NCBI GenBank assembly: GCA_020073145.1
Contig: JAIQFS010000029.1
Span: forward strand, 1-62,864
Direction: 5' to 3'
Origin: Terriglobia bacterium
GTDB lineage: Bacteria; Acidobacteriota; Terriglobia; Bryobacterales; Bryobacteraceae
Length of the DNA: 62,864 bases
In this document: piece by piece, positions 8,940 to 17,844 of the stretch
Layout of the letters: each line of letters starts with the position of its first letter
Position numbering within the stretch: the first letter of the stretch is position 1
Position numbers and translations under genes: made by a program
Notes under the pieces: model-generated
What the model saw: only the letters and a program-made list of their open reading frames with translations
The model's database searches: none
Told to the model about the DNA's origin: nothing

Positions 8940-11720
8940 ATGGGCACTCAACCGAAGAACGGATTTCGACTGGTCTGCTTGCTTGGGATCGGTGCGATGG
9001 GAGCTTCCGCACAAACTGCGACGCTGCAGCTGGCGTCCGCGTCGGTAGTTCCCGGAGGAACCGCTGTCCTCAACCTAACCCTGAGTGGATCTTCGGGTCC
9101 GGCCGGCCTGCAATGGACGTTGGGTCTGCCCCCTACCGGCATTGCCAGCCTGAGCATCAGCCCTGGGCCCTCTCTGACCGCTGCCAATAAATCGTTACTT
9201 TGCTCCCTAACGGCCGGGTCCTATCTCTGTGTCGCGACGGGCTTGAACGTTTCCGCGATTGGAGACGGCGTGGTAGCGACGGTCAGCGTCGGCGTGTCCG
9301 CTACGACCGGCACTCTGACTCTCACTTTGAGCAAAACCGTGGCTGCCTCGCCCAGCGGCACGGCCGTCGCCGCCGCGGGAACCGGAGGTACGATTGCGGT
9401 ACAGGCGCCGGTGAGCCTGAGTCTGCTTTCATGCAGCCCTTCTTCGCTGGCGACACCGGCATCCTCCACTTGCTCGGTGGTGCTGAGCGCCGCCGCACCC
9501 AGCGGAGGCGCGGCGATTTCCGTGAGGAGCGATGACGCCAACCTGACGGCGCCGCCTTCGGTGACGGTACCGGCGGGCTCGGCATCCACCGCGTTTACGA
9601 CTACCGCGGCAGTGGTCACTGCAGGACAGACCGCGACCGTGACCGCCGCACTCGGCGGAGCTTCGATGGGCGCGACCCTCACCCTGACGCCGCCCGCCCC
9701 GGCGGCCCCCGCCTCGCTGCCGATTTCGGTGGCGTGCAACCCATCCAGCATGGCGCCCGGCGGGTCCGCCAGTTGTACCGTGATCATGAGCGCGCCGGCG
9801 CCGGCAGGCGGAGCCTCGGTCAGCTTGAGTTCGACCAGTGCCGCACTGACCGTGCCGGCTTCTCTCGCGGTGGCCGCGGGCTCGACGTCGGGCGTTTTCA
9901 ACGCGGCGGAGGGGACCGTCTCCGTGACCCAGACCGCCGCCGTCACCGCGTCCCTGGGAGGGACTTCGATCAGCGATGCGGTGGTCCTCAACGCGGCTGG
10001 CGGACCTGCCGCGCTGTCCGTCGGCCCCGGCCGGACATACGCCACGCCGTGCCAGGCTTTGACCGTAGCGCCGGATGGTGCGGTGATTCAGATCGATGCC
10101 ACCGGAACCTACTCCGGCGACGTGTGCACTGTGACGGCCAACAACATCACGGTGAAGGGGATTAATGGCCGGCCCCGGATCCAAGCGGCGGGGCAGAGCG
10201 CCGCAGGCAAGGGCACCTGGGTCTTTGAAGGCAACAACCTCACGGTCGATACCATCGAACTCACCGGCGCCACCAATCCCGGCAATAACGGAGCGGGGAT
10301 CCGCATGGAGGGGCAGAACCTCATCGTTCTCAACTCCTATCTCGACAACAACCAGGAAGGTCTTTCGACTGCTCCGAAGCCCGGCTCTCAGATTGTGGTG
10401 CAGAGCGCGGAGTTCAATCACAACGGGTTCGGCGACGGGCAGACTCACAACGTGGATATCGCCTCGGCGGCGCGATTCACGATGCAATACAGTTACTCGC
10501 ACAATGCCAACGGGGGCGATTTAGTCAAAGCGGGAGCCTCGGAGAATTACATCCTGTTCAACCGGCTGACATCGGAGGCGGGGACGACGAGCGCCGAGAT
10601 CGATCTGGCTAACGGCGGGCGCTCCTTCGTGCTGGGGAACCTGATCGAGAAAGGGCCGAGCGACCTCAGCGGCACAGCGCTCGGCTATCTGCTCGGCGGA
10701 GCAACCGCCTCCAATCCGAGCAGCGAATTGTACGTCGTGAACAACACGTTTGTGAATGACAAGAGCACCAGTATCGTTTTTCTAAACATCGCTTCCGCGG
10801 ACGCAGTCCCGGCGCTGGTGACGAACAACATTCTCTACGGGGCCGGGACGATCAGCACCCAGAGCAATTCCCTGCTGACCGCGAACCTGACCGCCAATCC
10901 AGGATTCGCCAACCAGGCCGGTTTCGATTACCATCTCAGCGCCGGATCCGCCGCAATCGACGCAGGCGTCAATCCCGGTCTGGCCGACGGGATTTCGCTC
11001 GTGCCGGTGTACGCCTATCTCGATCCGGCGTGCGGACAGGGGCGGAATCCGGCGGGCGCCGCCATCGATATCGGGGCTTATGAATTCGGTGGCGCTGGGA
11101 CGGCGTTGTCTTGTGCGCTCGCGGTTTCCGGGGTTACGCTGAGCCCCAACACGGTGACGGGCGGCGGCGTCACCACATCCAATACAGTCACCTTGAGCGT
11201 ACCGGCACCGTCGGCGGGCGCGGTGGTGACGCTGGTGAGTTCCAATCCCGGCGTCGCGAGCGTTCCCGCCAGTCTCACAGTGGCCCCGGGCTCCGTATCC
11301 GCCAGTTTCGGCGTGACCACGGCGGCGGTGACGAGTTCCACGAATGTGACGATCTCCGCGTCTTATTCGGGTGTATCGAAAGGCGCCAGTTTGACCGTGT
11401 CCGCCCCCGTGGTGACGCAGTCGGCGCCAGCCGCTCTCTCGGCGTTCCAGTGCAATCCAACGACGCTGGCCTCCGGCGGCAGCAGCACTTGTACGGTGTC
11501 CCTGAGCGGCGCGGCTCCGGCCGGAGGCCTGGTGATCGCCCTATCCGGCAACAGCAGGCTGCTGAGCACGCCGGCTTCGGTGACCGTGCCCGCGGGGACA
11601 ACCTCCGCTACTTTTACCGTCAGAGCCGGCTGGATCCGGAAATCGCAGACGGCGACCGTCACCGCTACGGCGACCGTCTCCAAGTCCGTCAAATTTCAGC
11701 TGAAGGGAGCGCGCTCTTGA
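8940..11720 (+). CDS. Secreted right-handed beta-helix protein with Ig-like modules
   Basis: This 926-residue exported protein starts with a signal peptide that ends near GAMGASAQ. Residues about 30-155 resemble a cohesin-type beta sandwich. Two Ig-like modules follow (about 160-350), each opening with a Cys-rich SCSPSSLATPASSTCSV pattern. Next comes a parallel beta-helix (about 355-705) with repeated short N-rich turns such as GNNLTVDTIELTG and VVNNTFVND. Two more modules close the chain, the last with the same Cys pattern. The protein is rich in Ala, Ser, Thr and Gly with few charges. It looks like a surface or polysaccharide-binding protein; an enzymatic lyase role is possible but no catalytic residues were recognised. 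It stands alone, with 173 bases before it. Confidence 0.75.
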   Translation: MGTQPKNGFRLVCLLGIGAMGASAQTATLQLASASVVPGGTAVLNLTLSGSSGPAGLQWTLGLPPTGIASLSISPGPSLTAANKSLLCSLTAGSYLCVATGLNVSAIGDGVVATVSVGVSATTGTLTLTLSKTVAASPSGTAVAAAGTGGTIAVQAPVSLSLLSCSPSSLATPASSTCSVVLSAAAPSGGAAISVRSDDANLTAPPSVTVPAGSASTAFTTTAAVVTAGQTATVTAALGGASMGATLTLTPPAPAAPASLPISVACNPSSMAPGGSASCTVIMSAPAPAGGASVSLSSTSAALTVPASLAVAAGSTSGVFNAAEGTVSVTQTAAVTASLGGTSISDAVVLNAAGGPAALSVGPGRTYATPCQALTVAPDGAVIQIDATGTYSGDVCTVTANNITVKGINGRPRIQAAGQSAAGKGTWVFEGNNLTVDTIELTGATNPGNNGAGIRMEGQNLIVLNSYLDNNQEGLSTAPKPGSQIVVQSAEFNHNGFGDGQTHNVDIASAARFTMQYSYSHNANGGDLVKAGASENYILFNRLTSEAGTTSAEIDLANGGRSFVLGNLIEKGPSDLSGTALGYLLGGATASNPSSELYVVNNTFVNDKSTSIVFLNIASADAVPALVTNNILYGAGTISTQSNSLLTANLTANPGFANQAGFDYHLSAGSAAIDAGVNPGLADGISLVPVYAYLDPACGQGRNPAGAAIDIGAYEFGGAGTALSCALAVSGVTLSPNTVTGGGVTTSNTVTLSVPAPSAGAVVTLVSSNPGVASVPASLTVAPGSVSASFGVTTAAVTSSTNVTISASYSGVSKGASLTVSAPVVTQSAPAALSAFQCNPTTLASGGSSTCTVSLSGAAPAGGLVIALSGNSRLLSTPASVTVPAGTTSATFTVRAGWIRKSQTATVTATATVSKSVKFQLKGARS

Positions 11721-11921
11721 CGCAGTCGCGGTAACCTGCGCTCCCCGCGCGCGGATCGGCGTCCCCCTGAGCCGGGCGTCATTCCGGCCCGGTAATCCGG
11801 GCGTCCAATCTGGCTTCCGTCCCTTGCGGCGCGCATGCACAGGCAAGCGGCGGCACAGGCTCTGGAAGGACCTGGGCGAGCCGCTGTGGAATTCAAGTCG
11901 AGCGGACCTCGCCACCACAGC

Positions 11922-12764
11922 CTAAGCTGACCGATGGGCCTTGAGGAAGGAATGAATCTGGCGTACCGCCAAGGGGATGCGCTCCTTGGGTTCTTTCCAG
12001 GGAAAGACGCTCACTTCGGCCTTGGGCGCGAGCATAGCACACTCCATAGCGACGGCTAATGGGTGAGCGGGGACATCGTCCGGCAGGATCAGGACCGGGT
12101 TCTGGCAGCTCCGCACGAAATCGCGGGTCACCGTGAAGACGAAGTCGGAGTTGGTTTCGAACATGTTGGTTGTAAACTGCTCGGCCGTCTCCAGCGGGAT
12201 CTCGGGCCGCTTCGCGGTGATCTGAGCAGGCCAGCCCTTCCAGAAGGTGCCGGGGTACTTCGGGTCGCGCATCTCCGGACGCCAGCCGACCGGCTGCGCC
12301 AGGACGGCCGCGGGAATGCGATTGGGCGCGCGTTTCAAGAGACTCCAGATGAAGGGACCGCCGATGCAGAAGCCCATCACCGCAAACTTGTCGATGCCGA
12401 GATGGTCCATCAGTCCGAGCTGGTCGTCGGCATACGACTCCCACGGCCGGTCGACTTCGACCGGGCCAGTGGACTGGCCAGTGGGGGCGTTCCGCAGGTC
12501 AGCGGTGATCGAGCGATACTCTCCCTTGAATTCCTCGATCGCGTTGAAGGGCGAGTTGCCGGTGAAGAAGGCAATGGTGGAGTTCAGGCCGCCGCCGGGA
12601 AGGAGTAGCAGGGGGAAACCAGAACCGGCCTCCTCATAGTAGATGCGAACCGGGCCGCGTTCGTAGAACTTGCCGGGGCCTGAATTGCTCGCTTGCTGAG
12701 CAAATACGCGCGTTGCCGCGGCCGCGGCGCCCGCTGCCAGAATGCTGCGTCGAGTGGAACCCAT
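11922..12764 (-). CDS. Exported alpha/beta-hydrolase-like protein with cysteine nucleophile
   Basis: The product has 280 residues. The N-terminus (STRRSILAAGAAAAA) looks like a twin-arginine export signal. The hydrolase fold is clear: LLLLPGGG oxyanion loop, then a nucleophile elbow reading GFCIGG with Cys133 where Ser is usual, as in dienelactone hydrolases. The acid is probably in LILPDDVPAHP. The loop that should carry the catalytic His before the last helix reads FPWKEPKERIP and has no His, so activity is doubtful. It is convergent with the beta-helix gene and divergent from the DUF6152 gene. Confidence 0.75.
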   Translation of the reverse strand: MGSTRRSILAAGAAAAATRVFAQQASNSGPGKFYERGPVRIYYEEAGSGFPLLLLPGGGLNSTIAFFTGNSPFNAIEEFKGEYRSITADLRNAPTGQSTGPVEVDRPWESYADDQLGLMDHLGIDKFAVMGFCIGGPFIWSLLKRAPNRIPAAVLAQPVGWRPEMRDPKYPGTFWKGWPAQITAKRPEIPLETAEQFTTNMFETNSDFVFTVTRDFVRSCQNPVLILPDDVPAHPLAVAMECAMLAPKAEVSVFPWKEPKERIPLAVRQIHSFLKAHRSA

Positions 12765-12884
12765 GGTCGGCGTCCTCCTTGATCCTTGATCTTATCGCGA
12801 GTGCGGCGGTTCAATGCCGCGGGCGCAAGGCATTGCACGGAGCGGCGGGTGAATATATACTCATCAAGACAGCTGGAGGACCCA

Positions 12885-13301
12885 ATGGGAGCCACAAATC
12901 GATTGGGGTGGGCGGCGGTTGCGGCGCTATCGTGCGCGTTGCCCGTCATTGCGCATCACTCGTTCGCCGCGGAGTTCGACTCGGGCAAAACCGTTACCTT
13001 GCACGGGGTTGTCTCGAAAGTCGACTGGATCAATCCGCACATTTTCGTCTATGTCGACGTGAAGGACGACGCCGGAAAGACGACGACTTGGGCGCTGCAA
13101 TCGCTGCCTCCTCTATTCTTTCGGGGAAGCGGGCTCACCAGGGATTTGCTGATGAGCAACAAGCAGGAAGTGACCGTCACGGCGAACCCAGCCAAGGACG
13201 GCTCGGGCGCCTACGGGTTCATGACCAAATTAGTTTATGCGGACGGGCATGTTTTCAGCATGTCTCCGCAGGATGCCGACCCCAGTCTGCGGAAGAAATA
13301 G
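12885..13301 (+). CDS. DUF6152 family exported protein
   Basis: The product has 138 residues, with a signal peptide ending near PVIAHHSFA and a compact beta-rich domain after it (GKTVTLHGVVSKVDWINPH). This is the layout of DUF6152 proteins, small periplasmic proteins of unknown role that are frequent in acidobacteria. ATG 12885 was chosen because GGAGGA lies 6-11 bases ahead; a longer frame from 12786 lacks this. It is followed 34 bases later by another secreted gene on the same strand and the two probably form a transcript. Confidence 0.75.
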   Translation: MGATNRLGWAAVAALSCALPVIAHHSFAAEFDSGKTVTLHGVVSKVDWINPHIFVYVDVKDDAGKTTTWALQSLPPLFFRGSGLTRDLLMSNKQEVTVTANPAKDGSGAYGFMTKLVYADGHVFSMSPQDADPSLRKK

Positions 13302-13335
13302 TTCTTCGCGCTTGATCAAACACAGGGAGGAACTC

Positions 13336-14187
13336 ATGCTATCCGAGTTGGCGAATTACCGAACGCTTACGCGGGCTGCGCTCGCCGCGGTCATTTTGGC
13401 AGCGCCCTTCGGCGCCCGGGCCCAAACCAACTACGGCGCGGAAGCCGCCAAGAATCCCGGCGCCGCCTCCCGGCCGACGCCCCGCTTGGCGGACGGACAT
13501 CCCGATCTGAACGGCGTCTGGCACCACTTCTTCGGCATCGGCACGATTCAGAAGGTGGGCGACAGCTTCACGGTCGGCGGCGCGTTCAGTCCGAAGTCGG
13601 CCGCGCTGTACTCCCAGCCGCTGAACGATGCCGCTCCCCAGTACAAACCCGAAGCCGCGGCCAAGGTGAAACTACTCAACGAGAATCAAGTGAAGGAAGA
13701 TCAGTCGCTGCATTGCATCAATCCGGGCGTCCCGCGGCTGGGGCCTCCGCACCAGATCGTGCAGACGGCCAAGCAGGCGATCTTTCTGTACGCCGACAAC
13801 ACCGGCAACCAATGGCGCGTGATTCCGCTCGACGGACGCGCCCACAGCACCGATCCCGAAACCGCCGCAACGTATAACGGCGATTCGGTGGGTCGTTGGG
13901 AAGGCGACACGCTGGTGGTGGACGTGACGCGGCTCACCGACGAAACCTGGATGGGAGACAACGGCTTCTTCCATAGCCGCAAGCTGCACGTGACGGAACG
14001 TCTGCGGCGCTCGGGAGACACGATTCAGTACCAGGTGACCGCGGACGACCCCGAGGTTCTGCAGAAACCGTGGACTCTCACGCGCACGCTCACGCTGCAG
14101 CCCGACGCGCTCGAAGAGGCCGCCCCGTGCGTCGACAAGGATGCGGGGCATTACGTCACGAGCGAGCATCACGACAACACGCGGTAG
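13336..14187 (+). CDS. Secreted protein of unknown function, paralogue of the 14274-16013 product
   Basis: The product has 283 residues with a signal peptide ending at GARAQ. The body contains LADGHPDLNGVW near 55, PGVPRLGPPHQI in the middle and DSVGRWEGDTLVVDVTRL, followed by HVTERLRRSGDTIQY. The same string of motifs in the same order forms the C-terminal half of the next, convergent gene. I know this as a recurrent acidobacterial family that often sits next to DUF6152 proteins, but I do not know its activity. The start at ATG 13336 has GGGAGG five bases ahead. Confidence 0.75.
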   Translation: MLSELANYRTLTRAALAAVILAAPFGARAQTNYGAEAAKNPGAASRPTPRLADGHPDLNGVWHHFFGIGTIQKVGDSFTVGGAFSPKSAALYSQPLNDAAPQYKPEAAAKVKLLNENQVKEDQSLHCINPGVPRLGPPHQIVQTAKQAIFLYADNTGNQWRVIPLDGRAHSTDPETAATYNGDSVGRWEGDTLVVDVTRLTDETWMGDNGFFHSRKLHVTERLRRSGDTIQYQVTADDPEVLQKPWTLTRTLTLQPDALEEAAPCVDKDAGHYVTSEHHDNTR

Positions 14188-14273
14188 TGGGGCGCCAAGA
14201 GGCTCTGCGCTGAAAGACTTCTCGCATCGCCGGGGATCGAAGTCCGGTTTCGAGGAAAGTTCGAATCGCAGGT

Positions 14274-16013
14274 TTAGTGCCTGATCTGGCTGGCGGCGTG
14301 GCCGTACTCCTGCACGGTGCAGTCGCCGCGCTCGCGGATCAGGCCGGCGTCGGGATTCGGATTGCGGCGCACAATTCGCGTCGGATACACATACGGCTCC
14401 ACCAGCATCTCGGGGTCTTCCACGGTGACGTCGTAAAGAAGCGCATCGCCTTCGCGCTTGAAGCGCTCGATGACATGCATCTCGCCGGAATGGATGAGAC
14501 CGCCGCGCCCTAACCAAGTCGCATCGGTGAATCCGATGGAATCGAGCACCAGTGTATCGCTCTCCCAGCGTCCCACTGTATCGCCCAGATACGTGTAGTC
14601 CTGATCGTCTTCTTTGCGGTGTGGGCGGCCATCGGTCGGGATGATGCGATACTCGCCGTATCCGCCGCCGGCATCGCCGCCCGAATAAACAAACGTCACG
14701 TCCTTGTCGGACTGGTAGATGCGGCGGGGCGGGCCCTCGCGCGGGACTCCCAGGGGCTGGCAGGTCATGACCGGGTCATACTTGTTGGTCCACATGTCGA
14801 GCTGTTGCACTTTGTCCCAGAGCTCCGGCTTGTAGGTGGGACGACCCAGATTGCCGAACCGCGACGGCGAGTAGAGTTCGAAATCTTCCGTCTGGTTGGA
14901 TGACCGGCTACAGTCGGAACTTTGCCACGGGCTGCATCGGCGCCCTCCGCCCGTCATGTAGTTGCCAATCCAGTCGTTCCAGGACCAGTTGCCCGACAGG
15001 TCCGGATGTCCGGCCAGCCGCGGCGTGGGCGCCGACCTGTCTACCGTGGGTTCCGCCTTCGCCATCACACCTTGCGGAATGTGGCCGTTCATTTTCTTGG
15101 CCGCGACACTTGCCGGAACCGGCGCCACTACATACACGTCACCCGTCTCCGTCTGAGTGGTGGTCAGGTCGCGAATGACCGCGCCGTTCCGGCGCTCCGT
15201 CATCTTCCCGGCGTACAGCACTCCAATTTTGTTCAGCGGGTTATTCCAGTCCTCGTAATCGCCGTAGGTGAACTCAGCGGACATCGGCGAGCCCGCCGCG
15301 GTGACCACCACCCGCTCGGTCGTGTACTTTACTGGATCCACCGTGGCAGTTGCCGTCGCCCCCGGAACACCCGGAACCGGGAACGTCACGACCGGCTTGC
15401 CGCCCTCCCAGGACATGTGCGTCTGGCCCGCCTTCATCACGCCGTCCGCGAACAGCGTGCCGGGGTTGGCCCCCAACCACCAGGTTTCGGTAGTCCCTGC
15501 AAGCGCGGCCTTCGGCGCACCCTGCGGACTTGCCCAGAGCCGGACGAGCCGCTCCTGCACGGCCTGCGGCAGCGGGGTGACGTTTCCCTTGGTGGACCCA
15601 ATCTGCGCGCCGGGCGTGTCTTCGTTCCAGGCGTACAGCCCACTGACCACCTCGATGTTCGAGTACGCTTCTCCATTCGGCTTGGTGCAGGCGTACTGAA
15701 TCCGCTGGCTGAAGGTCTGGTAGTTGGTGCTCGCGCGATATTTCGTGAACGTGCACGGCTGCCCGTCCACCTGCATCGTGCCTTTGCCCTGATATTCGAG
15801 GGATGCGACCATGTCGCGTTCATCATGGCCCTTCAACATCCCCATGCCCCACATCCACCGGAAGAGCACGGCCTTCAGGTCTTTGGCATCGGCTGCGGGT
15901 GTGTAGGGTTCGGGAACCCCTCCGCGGCGGCCTTGCGCCCTGGCTGTGAACGCGCCGCCGGTCGCGAAAACGATGGCGAGCGCAACCCAAATCATCCCTC
16001 GTCGAAAGGACAT
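14274..16013 (-). CDS. Secreted two-part protein of unknown function
   Basis: The product has 579 residues. The signal peptide ends near AFTARAQG. The first half (about 30-340) is a beta-rich domain that I cannot name. The second half (about 350-579) repeats the family seen at 13336: TPRLAGHPDLSGNWSWNDW, then PLGVPREGPPRRIYQ, then DTVGRWESDTLVLDSIGF and HVIERFKREGDALLYDV. ATG 16013 is preferred over an upstream frame because GGGGGGA lies just ahead of it. The two paralogues are convergent, 86 bases apart. A role in handling a plant or soil polymer is a guess only. Confidence 0.72.
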   Translation of the reverse strand: MSFRRGMIWVALAIVFATGGAFTARAQGRRGGVPEPYTPAADAKDLKAVLFRWMWGMGMLKGHDERDMVASLEYQGKGTMQVDGQPCTFTKYRASTNYQTFSQRIQYACTKPNGEAYSNIEVVSGLYAWNEDTPGAQIGSTKGNVTPLPQAVQERLVRLWASPQGAPKAALAGTTETWWLGANPGTLFADGVMKAGQTHMSWEGGKPVVTFPVPGVPGATATATVDPVKYTTERVVVTAAGSPMSAEFTYGDYEDWNNPLNKIGVLYAGKMTERRNGAVIRDLTTTQTETGDVYVVAPVPASVAAKKMNGHIPQGVMAKAEPTVDRSAPTPRLAGHPDLSGNWSWNDWIGNYMTGGGRRCSPWQSSDCSRSSNQTEDFELYSPSRFGNLGRPTYKPELWDKVQQLDMWTNKYDPVMTCQPLGVPREGPPRRIYQSDKDVTFVYSGGDAGGGYGEYRIIPTDGRPHRKEDDQDYTYLGDTVGRWESDTLVLDSIGFTDATWLGRGGLIHSGEMHVIERFKREGDALLYDVTVEDPEMLVEPYVYPTRIVRRNPNPDAGLIRERGDCTVQEYGHAASQIRH

Positions 16014-16124
16014 GAGGATCCCCCCAGTTGTGTATTGACTTTGGCCCCGAGTCATTCTACACCCAACCGCTTTCGCTTGCGGGAGAGCGTCGGAGAATCT
16101 GAGATACATTCGAAAAGGGCTCCG

Positions 16125-16937
16125 ATGAATGTCTCAATGACACGCTGGAGGAGCGGAGTCTGCAAGGCAAACGGTATCGACATCCACTTTCTGAGAACGG
16201 GCCGGGGCAAGCCTCCGGTGGTTCTACTCCATGGGTTGACGGGAAGCGGCGCATGCTGGATTCCGTTGGCACGCGCTCTGGAAGGTGAGTACGACGTTGT
16301 AATGCCAGACGCCAGAGGGCACGGGATTTCAAGCACACCCCTCCATGGGTATCGGTACCAGGATCACGCAAGCGATGTCGTTGGACTCATCCAAGGGCTC
16401 GAGCTTGTGGCTCCGGTTCTGCTGGGCCACTCGATGGGAGGCATGACTGCGGCCGTAGTCGCGAGTCAAAGGGCCGCGGCCATTCGCGCGGTCATCCTGG
16501 CGGACCCGACTTTCTTGAGCCCCGAGCGGCAGCGCGAAGTTCATGAGAGCGATGTCGTCGAGCAACACCGCCGGCTTCTCCGTTCCAATCAGGACGACGT
16601 GCTGGCTCAGCTACGGTTGCGACACCCGCGGCGTTCGGCAGAGCTCATTGAACTCCTGGCCGCGGCGAGGCGGCAAACCCGAATCGATGCGTTTGACGTT
16701 CTGACGCCGCCCAACCCTGAATATCACGAGTTGGTGGGCGCCATTTCCGTCCCAAACCTGCTCGTGATTGGGGACCACGGTGTAGTTTCCCTGAAAACGG
16801 CCCGGGAACTGCAAGATCTGAACCCACGCCTTCGGGTCGAAGCGATCCAAGATGGAGGCCATGGGCTTCCGTACGACCAACCGGATCGCTTTGAAGCGGT
16901 GGTCCGGTCCTTCTTACAATCGATCGCCGCAGCGTAG
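16125..16937 (+). CDS. Cytoplasmic alpha/beta hydrolase
   Basis: The product has 270 residues and no signal peptide. It has a complete catalytic set: oxyanion loop VVLLHGLTGSG, nucleophile in GHSMGG, acid in VIGDHG, and His in GGHGLPYDQP. The cap region is short. The substrate is unknown; esters or haloalkane-type substrates are both possible for this group. ATG 16125 has AAGGG six bases ahead; ATG 16137 is the alternative. Codon use is a little less GC-rich than in the neighbours. It ends 6 bases before the convergent VOC gene. Confidence 0.82.
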   Translation: MNVSMTRWRSGVCKANGIDIHFLRTGRGKPPVVLLHGLTGSGACWIPLARALEGEYDVVMPDARGHGISSTPLHGYRYQDHASDVVGLIQGLELVAPVLLGHSMGGMTAAVVASQRAAAIRAVILADPTFLSPERQREVHESDVVEQHRRLLRSNQDDVLAQLRLRHPRRSAELIELLAAARRQTRIDAFDVLTPPNPEYHELVGAISVPNLLVIGDHGVVSLKTARELQDLNPRLRVEAIQDGGHGLPYDQPDRFEAVVRSFLQSIAAA

Positions 16938-16943
16938 CGGAAA

Positions 16944-17834
16944 TCACCGGATCTGGTCCAACCCCTCGGTCAGCTCGATGGAGACGCCCCACGGGTCGAC
17001 GATCGTCGCCGTGGCGATGTTGTTCATGGCCGGGTCTCTTTTCCTGTAGGGTCGAATGAGTTTGATGCCTTTCCCTTCGAGCTCTTTGCAGAACGCCTCC
17101 AGGTTCTTCACTTCGAATCCCACGTGATCGACCACGCGGCCGGCAGTGGGGACGTGCGTGATCGACGGGTCGCCTTCCCACCGGAAGAAGTTGAGGCTGT
17201 ATCCGACGCCGGGCAGGTCGGCGCCAATGAAGAAGTCGGTTTGCCCCGGACGCAGCGTCGCGTTGAACGCCTTCATGTACCACTGCTGCATCTCAACGTA
17301 CTGCTTGTTGATGAAGTGGATATGATGTGCCACAATGGGCGGCGCTCCTGGTGGGTCGCCCTTCTGATCGGCGGTCACGAGCTCGATTTTCGCTCCGTCC
17401 GGGCCGAGAAAATAGGCGAAGCGTCCATACACAGCCGACGTGCCCGAGGTCGCAGGCGGTTTCTCCCCCGGCTTCGGCTCCCGCCCGGTGGTTTCCTGAT
17501 AGCCCGCGGCGGCCAGCTTCATCGCCATCGCCGGCACGTTGGGGACGGCAAAGCCGATGTGATCGAAGGCCGTGCCGCGTGTCGGACCGGCCGGCTTCTG
17601 CACGTGCAGGAAAAGGAACGCATCGGGAAACTCGATGACATCGATGCTGCCGAACTTCAGGGCCTTGCCGCCGAGCGTGCCGGCCCAAAATTTCTGATGG
17701 GCCTCGACACTCGTGACGTTGAGGTGATAGTGGCCGATGCGGACCGGCGCGTCGGGATGGCTCACCAGTTGTGCGAAAGCAGGCCGCGTGGGGAGTGACA
17801 GCAGCACCGCGAGAGCGAGGATGGCTGTTCTCAT
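16944..17834 (-). CDS. Exported VOC (glyoxalase-fold) protein, downstream paralogue
   Basis: The product has 296 residues with a signal peptide ending at PAFAQ. Two beta-alpha-beta-beta-beta VOC halves follow. Each half has a metal-ligand pattern of the family: IGHYHLN, FDHIGF and KIELV in the first; HHIHF, VDHVGF and VSIELTEGL in the second. It is close kin to the gene upstream at 17845, 10 bases away, so the pair is a tandem duplication and one transcript. VOC enzymes are normally cytoplasmic (lyases, dioxygenases, resistance proteins); the export signal is unusual. The substrate is unknown. Confidence 0.8.
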   Translation of the reverse strand: MRTAILALAVLLSLPTRPAFAQLVSHPDAPVRIGHYHLNVTSVEAHQKFWAGTLGGKALKFGSIDVIEFPDAFLFLHVQKPAGPTRGTAFDHIGFAVPNVPAMAMKLAAAGYQETTGREPKPGEKPPATSGTSAVYGRFAYFLGPDGAKIELVTADQKGDPPGAPPIVAHHIHFINKQYVEMQQWYMKAFNATLRPGQTDFFIGADLPGVGYSLNFFRWEGDPSITHVPTAGRVVDHVGFEVKNLEAFCKELEGKGIKLIRPYRKRDPAMNNIATATIVDPWGVSIELTEGLDQIR

Positions 17835-17844
17835 GGGAAGGAAC

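Noticed and set aside
14922-16937. Long plus-strand frame of 671 codons running antisense to the 14274-16013 gene and through the 16125 hydrolase
   Set aside because: Only the last 270 codons read as a protein family. The rest is the His/Arg-rich shadow of the minus-strand gene, which has a signal peptide, motifs and a ribosome-binding site.
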